From positions 124,001 to 188,000 of the forward strand of contig JAZSEY010000020.1 of the NCBI GenBank assembly GCA_045531905.1: a stretch of DNA of 64,000 nt, given 5' to 3'. The notes beneath the pieces are model-generated. The model did not search any database. It was given only the letters and a program-made list of their open reading frames with translations, and was not told the origin of the DNA. The stretch comes from RGIG6919 sp045531905 (GTDB lineage: Bacteria > Bacillota > Clostridia > Lachnospirales > Lachnospiraceae). Both the position numbers and the translations under genes were made by a program. Within the stretch, counting starts at the first letter, position 1; each line of letters opens with the position of its first letter. This document shows positions 8,205 through 16,730 of the stretch, one piece after another.

Positions 8205-11009
8205 ATGTTTCACTTTATAATACAAAAAATGAAAAACAAAGGTTGGATGACGATTTGCCAGTTGATGGGTATGGCATTTTTAGTAGCGTCATTAAGCTGT
8301 CTTCCTATGTTTCAGGCAGGGGCCTCGGATAAATTGTTACGGACAACCTTTGAAAAATACATAGAAGAGAATAATCAGTATCCAACCGTAATTGGTCGCA
8401 GTGGAGTATGCGATACCGAAAAATCCTCAGAGGCAGAACAGGTAATTCGGCAAATTCAGGAGTATGAAAATACATGGAAGCGATACCTATTAGACCTGAC
8501 CCCATTGACAACACAGACAAGACTGACCTTGGGAGAAGAAAAGAGTCGGGGAACTTATGACAGTAAAAATAGTTATCTGTCTATCAGTTATATACCGGAC
8601 ATGATGGAACATAGTCAGATAGTATATGGAGAAGGATTTGATATGGAAAATGCTGATGGTGACTGCTATCCATGCATCATTTCTGAAGGGGTAATGGACA
8701 GTTATCAACTAGTTGTAGGTGAGACAATTTCCCTTGGTCTGGAAGACGAGGATGCAAAGCAGATTCAACTTGTAGTAGCAGGTATTTTCAAGGAAAAAGA
8801 GAATAAGGATTTATTCTGGTATGTGGAACCGAATGAATTCGAAAAAGAGATATTTGTCAGTGAAGAACACTTCAATGACATTGTCAAGCGTTACGATAAA
8901 GCGAGTATTACCTATCATCATTTTATGTTGTTGGATTATCGTGATATCAATCACCGTAATGTTGATGATGTTATGTACTATTTGGAACAGTTTCACCTAA
9001 AGGATGCAAATTTGGAGGAGACAATCTACCGCTTCTATGCTCCTTACTTAGAGGGAAAAAAGTCGATAGAAATTACGCTTTGGGTGTTGGAGCTTCCTTT
9101 GCTTGGAATGGTTCTTGCTTTCATTTATATGGTATCAGGTCAGTTGGTCAGGGCAGAATTAAATGAAATTGCTATGCTGAAAAGTCGAGGGATTAAGAGG
9201 AAACAAGTAATATTTCTTTATCTGTTACAGGCAGGTATCACATCTGTGCTTGCATTGGCGGTGGGATTTCCTTTTGGCTGGTTGCTGTGCAAGATTGGAG
9301 GCGGAACGGTTGCATTTTTGAAGGTATCCACAGGTAGTATGCATCTGTATCATCCGGTATGGCAGATGTTGCCATATGGATTATTAGCTGTGATTGTAGG
9401 TAGTATTTTTCTTTTGATACCGGTTATACAAAACTCTCACGTGTCTATTGTGGAGCGAATAGGTGGAGACAATCGCAATCAGAAAATGCTATGGGAAAAA
9501 TACTATCTGGATGTGCTATTGTTCCTAGGTTCCATTTATCTGTTTTATAATTTTAACAAACAACAAGACTCTATACGATTACATGCACTGGCAGGGAATA
9601 CTATGGATCCGTTTATCTTCTTGGATACCATACTGTTTATTGTGGGATTTGGCTTGATTACCTTGCGACTCATCCATTGTCTGGTGCGAAGAGTGTATAC
9701 ACTTGGAAAGAAAAAATGGAATCCGGTCATGTACGCATCCTTTTTGCAAATTACAAGAAGCTTTTCGAAACAGGGATTTATTTCTGTGTTTATGATACTG
9801 ACAGTTGCGTTGGGGATTTTTTACGCGAATACAGCCAGAACCATTAACCAAAACAACATAAATCGTGTGGAGTATGACAATGGTGCAGATGTGGTCATAG
9901 AGGAATATTGGAAGAAAAAAATCTATGAGAACAATCAGGGTGTGAAGGATTTTATTTATTTGGAACCGGATTATGGGAAATATGAAATGTTGGTACAAGA
10001 GGGGCTATTATCCAATGTTACCAGAGTCATTTCAGATCCTTATGCATTGGCCATTGCAGGCAGTACCCAAATGGAAAATTGTTTGATGCTAGGTATTCAT
10101 ACAAAGAATCTGGGAGAGACCTCGGATTTGAATGTTTCGATGATGGATGATGTACATTGGTATGAGCATTTAAATGCGTTGGCGAAGGAACCATATGGTT
10201 TCATTATTTCCAGAAATCTGGCGGAGGAAATGGAGCTTGCTGTGGGAGACAGTCTGGGGGTACAACGAGAAAGCCACGAGGCCATTTCTAAGGTTTTCGG
10301 AAGAATGAATGGAACGGTGGTTGCCATTGTAGATGGTTGGCCGGGTTTTTCTCAGTACTATATGGCTGAGGGAGAGCAAAAAGAGCGATATCTGATTATT
10401 GGTAACTATGCAACCATGGTACAGACCTATAAGGTAACGCCGTATAGTATATGGGGAAGGCTGGCAAAGGGGGTAACCAGTGATGATGTGTATCAGGCAC
10501 TACTGGATCAACATGTGGAAATAGATAGTTTCGCCAGCATGGCGGATGATATAGAAGAAAAAATGCAATCGGCATTGGTTCAGATTACAAATGGAATGTT
10601 CACCTTGAGCTTTGTCATTGCGTTATTACTTTGCGGAGTCGGATATTTGATTTATTGGGTTTCCTCTATCCGCCAAAGGGAGTTGCTATTTGGAGTTTAC
10701 CGTGCTATGGGTTTGTCGGTGAATCATATCAATCGCATGCTTGTAAATGAGCATATATTCAGTACCTTGTTATCTATTGTGGCGGGCTGTATCGTTGGCA
10801 TGGTGGCAACCTTCCTGTTTACAAAACTGTTTTGTCTCATTTATTTGCCGGAGAAGCACAATCTTCCACTTTCCATTTTCTTTGAAGGTATGGACATTGC
10901 AAAACTGTTATTGATTGTGTTGGCAATGATTGTAGTTTGTGCGTTGGTGCTTCGGAAACTGGTTAGAACATTGAATATTACGCAAGCATTAAAGATGGGG
11001 GAGGAGTAG
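8205..11009 (+). CDS. FtsX/MacB-type ABC transporter permease
   Basis: This 934-residue permease has one N-terminal helix (about 16-34), a large extracytoplasmic domain, a first FtsX block with membrane segments between about 290 and 430, further helices around 440-490 and 520-545, a second large exposed domain, and a terminal FtsX block (about 800-925) containing the cytoplasmic coupling segment RQRELLFGVYRAMGLS. The matching segment in the first half is ELNEIAMLKSRGIKRKQV. This two-FtsX architecture is typical of Gram-positive peptide or antibiotic extruders rather than the four-helix MacB. GAGGATTTATG supplies its ribosome-binding site, and it lies between the adaptors and two ATPases. Confidence 0.93.
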   Translation: MFHFIIQKMKNKGWMTICQLMGMAFLVASLSCLPMFQAGASDKLLRTTFEKYIEENNQYPTVIGRSGVCDTEKSSEAEQVIRQIQEYENTWKRYLLDLTPLTTQTRLTLGEEKSRGTYDSKNSYLSISYIPDMMEHSQIVYGEGFDMENADGDCYPCIISEGVMDSYQLVVGETISLGLEDEDAKQIQLVVAGIFKEKENKDLFWYVEPNEFEKEIFVSEEHFNDIVKRYDKASITYHHFMLLDYRDINHRNVDDVMYYLEQFHLKDANLEETIYRFYAPYLEGKKSIEITLWVLELPLLGMVLAFIYMVSGQLVRAELNEIAMLKSRGIKRKQVIFLYLLQAGITSVLALAVGFPFGWLLCKIGGGTVAFLKVSTGSMHLYHPVWQMLPYGLLAVIVGSIFLLIPVIQNSHVSIVERIGGDNRNQKMLWEKYYLDVLLFLGSIYLFYNFNKQQDSIRLHALAGNTMDPFIFLDTILFIVGFGLITLRLIHCLVRRVYTLGKKKWNPVMYASFLQITRSFSKQGFISVFMILTVALGIFYANTARTINQNNINRVEYDNGADVVIEEYWKKKIYENNQGVKDFIYLEPDYGKYEMLVQEGLLSNVTRVISDPYALAIAGSTQMENCLMLGIHTKNLGETSDLNVSMMDDVHWYEHLNALAKEPYGFIISRNLAEEMELAVGDSLGVQRESHEAISKVFGRMNGTVVAIVDGWPGFSQYYMAEGEQKERYLIIGNYATMVQTYKVTPYSIWGRLAKGVTSDDVYQALLDQHVEIDSFASMADDIEEKMQSALVQITNGMFTLSFVIALLLCGVGYLIYWVSSIRQRELLFGVYRAMGLSVNHINRMLVNEHIFSTLLSIVAGCIVGMVATFLFTKLFCLIYLPEKHNLPLSIFFEGMDIAKLLLIVLAMIVVCALVLRKLVRTLNITQALKMGEE

Positions 11010-11011
11010 CA

Positions 11012-11737
11012 ATGGAGCAAAAAAACATGATTGTTGCAAAGGGCATTGAAAAAGCCTTTCCCATGGGAGATGGCGGGCAGTTTTACGCATTAAAAGGGAT
11101 AGATGTTGAAATTCCGAAAGGGAAGCTGATCATATTGAAGGGGCGTTCCGGTTCAGGGAAAACCACACTGCTTAATATGCTCAGTACGCTAGATACCCCG
11201 ACGGAAGGGGAAATATATCTGGATGGAGAAAACATGTCAGGGCTTTCTGAGACGAAAAAGGAATATCTTAGAAGAGCAAAACTAGGGTTTGTCTTTCAGT
11301 CAGTGGCATTGATTCCGGTTATGAATGCCTATGAGAATGTGGATTTTTCCTTGCGGTTATCTACATTTGAAGCAGAAGAACATTTAGACGATGTAGTAGT
11401 TCTTTCAGAGGAAGACAGACATAATCGGATTATGGATGTGCTTTCCTTAGTTGGAATGGAAGAAAGATGTTTGCATATGCCGGGACAAATGTCAGGTGGA
11501 GAACAGCAGCGTATTGCAATTGCCAGGGCCATTGTCCATAAACCTAAGGTGTTATTTGCAGATGAGCCTACAGGTGCTTTAGATACAGAAATGGGACTCA
11601 AAATTGTGAAACTCTTTCGGTTATTAGTGGAGAAAGAGGGGATTACCATCATAATGACTACCCATGATCCAGGATTGATGGAATTGGGAGATGTTGTTTT
11701 TGAGATGGAGGACGGTGAGATTATTGATAGAATGTGA
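11012..11737 (+). CDS. ABC transporter ATPase (MacB/LolD family)
   Basis: This 241-residue nucleotide-binding subunit has a Walker A GRSGSGKT at 44-51, an ABC signature MSGGEQQRIAIARA, a Walker B VLFADEPTGALD and an H-loop MTTHD. Family members energise FtsX-type permeases. It begins 2 bp after the permease stop and overlaps the second ATPase gene, so the three are translationally coupled. An insertion between the Q-loop and signature (around residues 120-145, acidic) lengthens it slightly. Confidence 0.95.
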   Translation: MEQKNMIVAKGIEKAFPMGDGGQFYALKGIDVEIPKGKLIILKGRSGSGKTTLLNMLSTLDTPTEGEIYLDGENMSGLSETKKEYLRRAKLGFVFQSVALIPVMNAYENVDFSLRLSTFEAEEHLDDVVVLSEEDRHNRIMDVLSLVGMEERCLHMPGQMSGGEQQRIAIARAIVHKPKVLFADEPTGALDTEMGLKIVKLFRLLVEKEGITIIMTTHDPGLMELGDVVFEMEDGEIIDRM

Positions 11738-12590
11738 CGGCTTGGTAAAGATATATAAAACAGATGAAATAGAGGTTATGGCATTACAGGGCTTAGATTT
11801 GACCGTGGAGTCAGGAGAACTCATGGCAGTGATTGGGAAAAGTGGCAGTGGAAAGAGCACGCTGATGAATATGATTGGTGGTCTGGAGAAACCTTCTGCA
11901 GGCAGAATCATTGTAGACGACAAAAATCTTGCTGACATGTCGGAAGAGGAAATGGATATTTATCGAAAGCAAAAGATAGGTTTTGTTTGGCAAAAGAGTG
12001 CCAGAAATCTCTTCAACTATTTGACGGCGGTAGAAAATATAGAAGCTGCCATGCAGTTTTCAGATATCACAAAACAAGAGAAAAGAACTAGAGCAGAATC
12101 CTTGTTAGATAAGGTGGGGATGTCCCATAAAAAAGATGCTTATCCTCCGCAGATGTCTGGTGGTGAACAGCAGAGAGTTGCCATTGCAGTGGCGTTGGCA
12201 AATTTACCGGATATTTTGTTGGCAGATGAGCCCACCGGAGCAGTGGATAGTAAAACCTCTGCTATGATTCAGGATTTGTTTCGCCAATTAAATCAAGAGC
12301 TTGGAATCACCATTATTATCGTTACCCACGACCCTAAACTTGCTGATAAGGTGGACCGAGTAGTGATGATTTCTGATGGTAAAATCAGTACAGAAAAAAT
12401 TGTGACAGAGCATACCCATGATGAGTTTACGGTGATGGATAAGGCGCATCGATTACAGCTTAGCGAAGATATGCTGGCAGCCGCAGGTATTGACAGTAAC
12501 AAGGTGCGCATCAGCATGGAAGATGGTAGACTCATCATTACCGGTGAAAGTGTAAACAACCTCCCAAATTGTGAGAATTCAGTGATATAA
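11724..12590 (+). CDS. Second ABC transporter ATPase, with C-terminal extension
   Basis: TTG at 11724 is the preferred start: it gives the normal family N-terminus (IECDGLVKIYK) and has TGGAGGA 11 nt upstream; the frame stays open to 11691 but that extra part looks unlike an ABC protein. The 288-residue product has Walker A GKSGSGKST, signature MSGGEQQRVAIA, Walker B ILLADEPTGAVD and H-loop VTHD. After the ATPase core a tail of about 50 residues (DKAHRLQLSEDML...VRISMEDGRLIITGE) resembles an AbrB/SpoVT-type strand-helix segment of unknown role. It overlaps the first ATPase gene by 14 bp. Two different ATPases with one permease suggest a heterodimeric motor. Confidence 0.92.
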   Translation: MIECDGLVKIYKTDEIEVMALQGLDLTVESGELMAVIGKSGSGKSTLMNMIGGLEKPSAGRIIVDDKNLADMSEEEMDIYRKQKIGFVWQKSARNLFNYLTAVENIEAAMQFSDITKQEKRTRAESLLDKVGMSHKKDAYPPQMSGGEQQRVAIAVALANLPDILLADEPTGAVDSKTSAMIQDLFRQLNQELGITIIIVTHDPKLADKVDRVVMISDGKISTEKIVTEHTHDEFTVMDKAHRLQLSEDMLAAAGIDSNKVRISMEDGRLIITGESVNNLPNCENSVI

Positions 12591-12591
12591 A

Positions 12592-12620
12592 TTGTCCAAA
12601 TTGTGAAATCATGCTATGAT
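12592..12620 (+). promoter_or_regulatory. Sigma-A type promoter for the GH1 gene
   Basis: TTGTCC (12592-12597), 17-bp spacer, TATGAT (12615-12620), starting directly after the ABC ATPase stop codon. Confidence 0.7.
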
Positions 12621-12645
12621 GAGAAAAAACATAGGAGGTTCGATT

Positions 12646-14082
12646 ATGTATCAAGTACCAAACGACTTTTTATGGGGGAGTGCATCGGCTGCTTATCAGG
12701 TAGAAGGTGCTTATTTAGAAGATGGAAAAGGCATGACAAACTGGGATGAATTTGTTCGTATTCCAGGGAAGACTTTTCAGGGAACAACTGGTGATGTGGC
12801 GGTAGACCATTACCATCGTTATGAAGAAGATATTGCTCTGATGGCAGAGATGGGATTAAAAACCTATCGTTTTTCTGTATGTTGGGCAAGAATATATCCG
12901 GAAGGAAATGGTGCAGTCAATGAAAAGGGATTGGCATTTTATGAATCCATTATCGACACTTGTATCAAATACCAAATAGAACCAATGGTGACCATTTACC
13001 ACTGGGATTTACCAAAGGCATTGGTGGACCAATATGGTGGATGGGAAGATGACCGTATCATAGACGATTATGTGAATTATGCAAAGACCCTATTTGCTCG
13101 GTTTGGCAATAAGGTGAAATACTGGATTACCATGAATGAGCAAAATGTGTTTACCTCCATGGGCTGGCTCACGAAGCAGCATCCACCGGGAAAGTTCGAT
13201 GAACAAAAACTATTCTATCAGGTAAATCACCGTGCCAACATGGCACATGCGAAAACAGTTCTGGCATATAAGGAAATGAAACTAGGCGGTATGATTGGTG
13301 CCAGCTTTGCCTATACACCAAGCTATGCAGCTTCCTGTAAGCCGGCAGATGTGTTAGCAAAGGCAAATTATGATGATTTAAAGAGTTATTGGTGGATGGA
13401 CATTTATGCTTATGGTCGATATCCAAAGGCAGCTATGGCATATCTGAAAAAAATGGGTTATGCACCGGAAGTGTCTGCAGAAGATGAGAAAATCTTATTA
13501 GAAGCGGCAAAGTATGTGGACTTCATGGGTGTCAATTATTATCAGACCACGGTATGCGAATACAATCCAATAGACGGAGCAACTCCGTACGGCACGATGA
13601 ATACAACTGGTGTGAAGGGTTCCGGGCAGGTGACAGGACTTCCAGGCGTTTATAAAAATCCACCAAACCCGCACCTTTCTACTACAGATTGGGATTGGAC
13701 CATCGACCCGGACGGTTTGCATTTTGCCTGTCGTGAAATTACCGGTAGATATAATCTGCCTATCATCATTTCTGAAAATGGTTTAGGTGCATTTGATAAA
13801 TTAGAAGAGGACGGCAGTATCCATGACCCATATCGCATTGCCTATTTAGAAGCACACATCAAAGCCTTAATCGAGGCAATGGAAGAAGGTTGTCAGGTAT
13901 TGGCATACTGCACATGGTCATTTACAGACCTGCTCAGTTGGTTAAATGGTTACCAGAAACGCTACGGTTTTGTCTATGTAGACAGAGACGAACAGGGCGG
14001 TTCCCTGGACAGAAAGAAAAAAGACAGCTTCTACTGGTATCAAGAAGTCATAAAAACTAACGCTACTAACTTATATCAATAA
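12646..14082 (+). CDS. Family GH1 beta-glucosidase
   Basis: ATG 12646 follows AGGAGG and gives the typical GH1 N-terminus (FLWGSASAAYQVEGA); 478 residues, normal for the family. The acid/base is Glu165 in ITMNEQN and the nucleophile is Glu377 in IISENGLG, so both retaining-glycosidase catalytic residues are present. No signal peptide, therefore a cytoplasmic enzyme hydrolysing beta-glucosides or phospho-beta-glucosides; the substrate cannot be decided. It has its own promoter and stands alone. The final codons for Leu-Tyr-Gln and the stop lie inside the left arm of hairpin element A, and the convergent MATE gene ends with the same three residues because of that palindrome. Confidence 0.96.
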   Translation: MYQVPNDFLWGSASAAYQVEGAYLEDGKGMTNWDEFVRIPGKTFQGTTGDVAVDHYHRYEEDIALMAEMGLKTYRFSVCWARIYPEGNGAVNEKGLAFYESIIDTCIKYQIEPMVTIYHWDLPKALVDQYGGWEDDRIIDDYVNYAKTLFARFGNKVKYWITMNEQNVFTSMGWLTKQHPPGKFDEQKLFYQVNHRANMAHAKTVLAYKEMKLGGMIGASFAYTPSYAASCKPADVLAKANYDDLKSYWWMDIYAYGRYPKAAMAYLKKMGYAPEVSAEDEKILLEAAKYVDFMGVNYYQTTVCEYNPIDGATPYGTMNTTGVKGSGQVTGLPGVYKNPPNPHLSTTDWDWTIDPDGLHFACREITGRYNLPIIISENGLGAFDKLEEDGSIHDPYRIAYLEAHIKALIEAMEEGCQVLAYCTWSFTDLLSWLNGYQKRYGFVYVDRDEQGGSLDRKKKDSFYWYQEVIKTNATNLYQ

Positions 14083-14333
14083 CAGCGGATACTTTGCACA
14101 GAGAGTGGGTATTCATTCTTCATCACTATATTTGTGTTGTTATGAATGTCTAAGTATATCCTGTGAAATATAATTGCCCACACATAAAACTCTACTCCCT
14201 ACTGCTCAAACAGTTATGTGTGGGTATATATTTTGCACAGGATACACTAACACATTCTATAACAAACAAATAATGTGATGTTTCATGAATACCCACTCTC
14301 TGTATATGACTATCCGCTGTTATTGATATAACT
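14069..14333. repeat. Hairpin element A (short form)
   Basis: This is a very long inverted repeat between two convergent genes. The arms match perfectly over 21 nt (14071-14091 with 14311-14331) and 19 nt (14098-14116 with 14285-14303), and pair imperfectly further inward. The outer 12 nt of each arm are the last three codons plus stop of the GH1 and MATE genes. Conserved family motifs are GAATGTCTAAG (14144-14154), ACATAAAACTC (14182-14192), CTGCTCAAACAGTTATGTG (14202-14220) and CTAACACATTCTA (14247-14259). Unlike B-D it has no apical domain between the inner motifs. No open frame in it looks coding. It may act as a bidirectional terminator, a structured RNA or a cruciform. Confidence 0.85.
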
Positions 14334-15690
14334 TACGCCGTAGTCTTTTCATGACATATAGATAGGCTGGTATTAGGAAACAGTCTGCTGCCAGCCATGC
14401 TAATGGTCCTTCAAATGGAACCAAGAGAAAACCAAAGGTTGGTACTAGATACACGCCGGAAAAACTTCTTGCAATCATCTCACAGATACCAGCGATAATC
14501 GCAAAGGTGGAATAACCAAGCCCTTGAATTGTAAAGCGTACAGTGTTGACAAATGCTAATAAAAAATAGAACATAGAACTACCACACAAGAATTTATAAA
14601 TTAGTTCTATGATATAGATTTCGTCAGCATCCACAAACAGTAAAGCAAACTGTTTGCCAAAACTTACCATAATTAAGAAGATTATCAGTCCATAACCAAT
14701 ACCTAGCTTTAAGCAGTCTTTTAAACCTTGGTCTATTCTGTCTAATTTTCCGGCACCAACATTTTGACCACTGTAAGTTGCCATAGTAGTACCCATGGCT
14801 TCATACGGACAGGTTGCAAATATGCCAATTCTGTTGGCTGCGGTAACTGCAGCCACAACTGTTTCGCCAAGAGCATTGATAGAGGTCTGCAAAATGACGC
14901 TTCCGATGCCGGTGACGGAATATTGTAATCCCATAGGGATGCCTATGCCACAAAGCTTTAACACATGAATTTTTCTAATGATCCAGTCCTCATTTTTAAA
15001 ATGCAAATAACTATATTTTTTAATAAAGTAAAATAGACAGATAATACCAGCGATACCTTGGGCTGTGATAGTGGCAATAGCAGCACCAGCAACTCCCATA
15101 GGCTTTATCATTAACAAATCCAAAACAATATTTAGTAGTGAAGAGAATACCAAAAAAATTACAGGTATAACACTGTTGCCCATGGAACGAAGAATTCCAG
15201 AGACCATGTTATATAGAAGAATGGCGGGCGTGCCCAGAAATATAATCAAAATATATGTGTAGGCATCCTGGAAAATGGTATCAGGCGTCTTCATCATAAT
15301 CAAAATGTCTTTTGTCAACAGACAAACCACAGTGGTAAATATTGTCGCAAAGATAATGGATACCCACACACAATTGGTAATGTACCGTTTTAGATTGGTT
15401 GTATCCTTTGCACCAAAGGCCTGAGCTACAGGTATTGCAAATCCATTGCAAACACCAATACAAAATCCCATAATCATAAAATTAATTGAACTGGTAGAAC
15501 CTACAGCAGCTAGGGCATTTACACCTAATACTTGACCGACAATAATTGAGTCTACCATATTATACAATTGTTGAAAGATTAAACCAAATAATAGAGGAAG
15601 TCCAAAACTCAGTATCAATTGCATTGGTTTTCCTTCTGTTAAATCTTTCGTGCCGGATGATGTGTTTTTAAAGAGTTTCATTTTTAACAT
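14320..15690 (-). CDS. MATE-family efflux transporter
   Basis: ATG 15690 follows GGAGGAAG; the longer upstream frame would prepend residues unlike the family. The 456-residue protein has about 12 hydrophobic helices and the typical MATE opening (KDLTEGKPMQLILSFGLPLLFGLIFQQLYNM, quoted in parts: LTEGKP, LPLLFGLIFQQ) and QAFGAKD in the first half. It exports cationic drugs or metabolites against a sodium or proton gradient. Its last three codons (Leu-Tyr-Gln) and stop lie inside the right arm of hairpin element A. It is divergent from the methyltransferase gene. Confidence 0.93.
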   Translation of the reverse strand: MLKMKLFKNTSSGTKDLTEGKPMQLILSFGLPLLFGLIFQQLYNMVDSIIVGQVLGVNALAAVGSTSSINFMIMGFCIGVCNGFAIPVAQAFGAKDTTNLKRYITNCVWVSIIFATIFTTVVCLLTKDILIMMKTPDTIFQDAYTYILIIFLGTPAILLYNMVSGILRSMGNSVIPVIFLVFSSLLNIVLDLLMIKPMGVAGAAIATITAQGIAGIICLFYFIKKYSYLHFKNEDWIIRKIHVLKLCGIGIPMGLQYSVTGIGSVILQTSINALGETVVAAVTAANRIGIFATCPYEAMGTTMATYSGQNVGAGKLDRIDQGLKDCLKLGIGYGLIIFLIMVSFGKQFALLFVDADEIYIIELIYKFLCGSSMFYFLLAFVNTVRFTIQGLGYSTFAIIAGICEMIARSFSGVYLVPTFGFLLVPFEGPLAWLAADCFLIPAYLYVMKRLRRKLYQ

Positions 15691-15806
15691 AATACTTCCT
15701 CCTCTCAAAAATTGGTGAAATGTTAATATCACCCTAATTTGAGAATAAACTGAGCAAGGAAAATGCGATATCACTTTATGGTTTGTTTTTATAACAATCG
15801 TACATT

Positions 15807-15834
15807 TTGTAAATAGAAGGCTTTGTGTTATAAT
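15807..15834 (+). promoter_or_regulatory. Promoter for the methyltransferase gene
   Basis: TTGTAA (15807-15812), 16-bp spacer, consensus TATAAT (15829-15834), 35 bp upstream of the start codon. Confidence 0.75.
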
Positions 15835-15868
15835 ACGTGGAAGATATGAAAAACAGGAGGGAATATAC

Positions 15869-16660
15869 ATGACTCCATTAGAGCAGTATTACAATAAATT
15901 CAATGAAGAGAAAAGATTATTAAGCAGGCATGGTCAGGTGGAATATGCAGTAACCATGAAGTACATACATAAGTATTTGCAGAAATTGAAGGCTCGAGGC
16001 GTGGAACAACCACTGAAGATTTTGGATGTGGGAGCAGGAACCGGTCGATATTCCGTTGCCCTTGCAGAAGAAGGATATGATGTCACTGCGGTGGAATTGG
16101 TGAAATACAATTTGGGAATTTTGAAGAAAAAGAATAGTGCAGTGAAAGCTTATCAAGGGAATGCTCTCAAATTGAAGCGTTTCGAGGATCATACTTTTGA
16201 TGTGACTTTGATGTTTGGTCCCATGTATCATTTACTGACCTTTGAAGAAAAATGTCAGGCACTGTCCGAAGCAAAACGTGTGACAAAGCCAGGTGGCTAT
16301 ATCTTGGTAGCTTACTGCATGAATGATTACAGTATCCTGACATATGGTTTTAAAGAAAATCATATGAAGGAATGTGTGGAGAATGGGAGCATTCATCCTG
16401 AGACCTTCCGGGTAAATCCATCTACGGAGGATTTATATGATTATGTCAGACTAGAAGATATAGATGCAGTCAATGCTCATGTGGGTATGAAACGAGTTCA
16501 AATCATTGCACCGGATGGCGCAGCAGATTATATGCGTCAGACCCTAAATGCCATGGATGAAGAGACTTTTGATTTGTTCATTTCTTATCAAATGTCAATC
16601 TGCGAACGTCCGGAATTATTGGGTGCAAGCTCACATACCGTAGATATTTTAGAAAATTAA
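15869..16660 (+). CDS. Class I SAM-dependent methyltransferase
   Basis: This 263-residue protein starts at ATG 15869 after AGGAGGG. Motif I is LDVGAGTGRYS, followed by the acidic ribose-binding VTAVELV and the post-motif FDVTLMFGPMYHL. It belongs to the broad methyltransferase-11/25 group; the substrate cannot be inferred. No partner gene is obvious: it is divergent from a MATE exporter and about 70 bp upstream of an alcohol-dehydrogenase-like gene. Confidence 0.9.
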   Translation: MTPLEQYYNKFNEEKRLLSRHGQVEYAVTMKYIHKYLQKLKARGVEQPLKILDVGAGTGRYSVALAEEGYDVTAVELVKYNLGILKKKNSAVKAYQGNALKLKRFEDHTFDVTLMFGPMYHLLTFEEKCQALSEAKRVTKPGGYILVAYCMNDYSILTYGFKENHMKECVENGSIHPETFRVNPSTEDLYDYVRLEDIDAVNAHVGMKRVQIIAPDGAADYMRQTLNAMDEETFDLFISYQMSICERPELLGASSHTVDILEN

Positions 16661-16730
16661 ATTAAAAATATCATTTCTCGTCCAAGGTGTGATATAATGT
16701 ATTTAAGACTGGAAAAGGTAGGTGCTGTGT

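Noticed and set aside
14083..14319. Element A as a simple bidirectional terminator
   Set aside because: The arms are far longer than a terminator, extend into both genes, and share positioned motifs with B-D.
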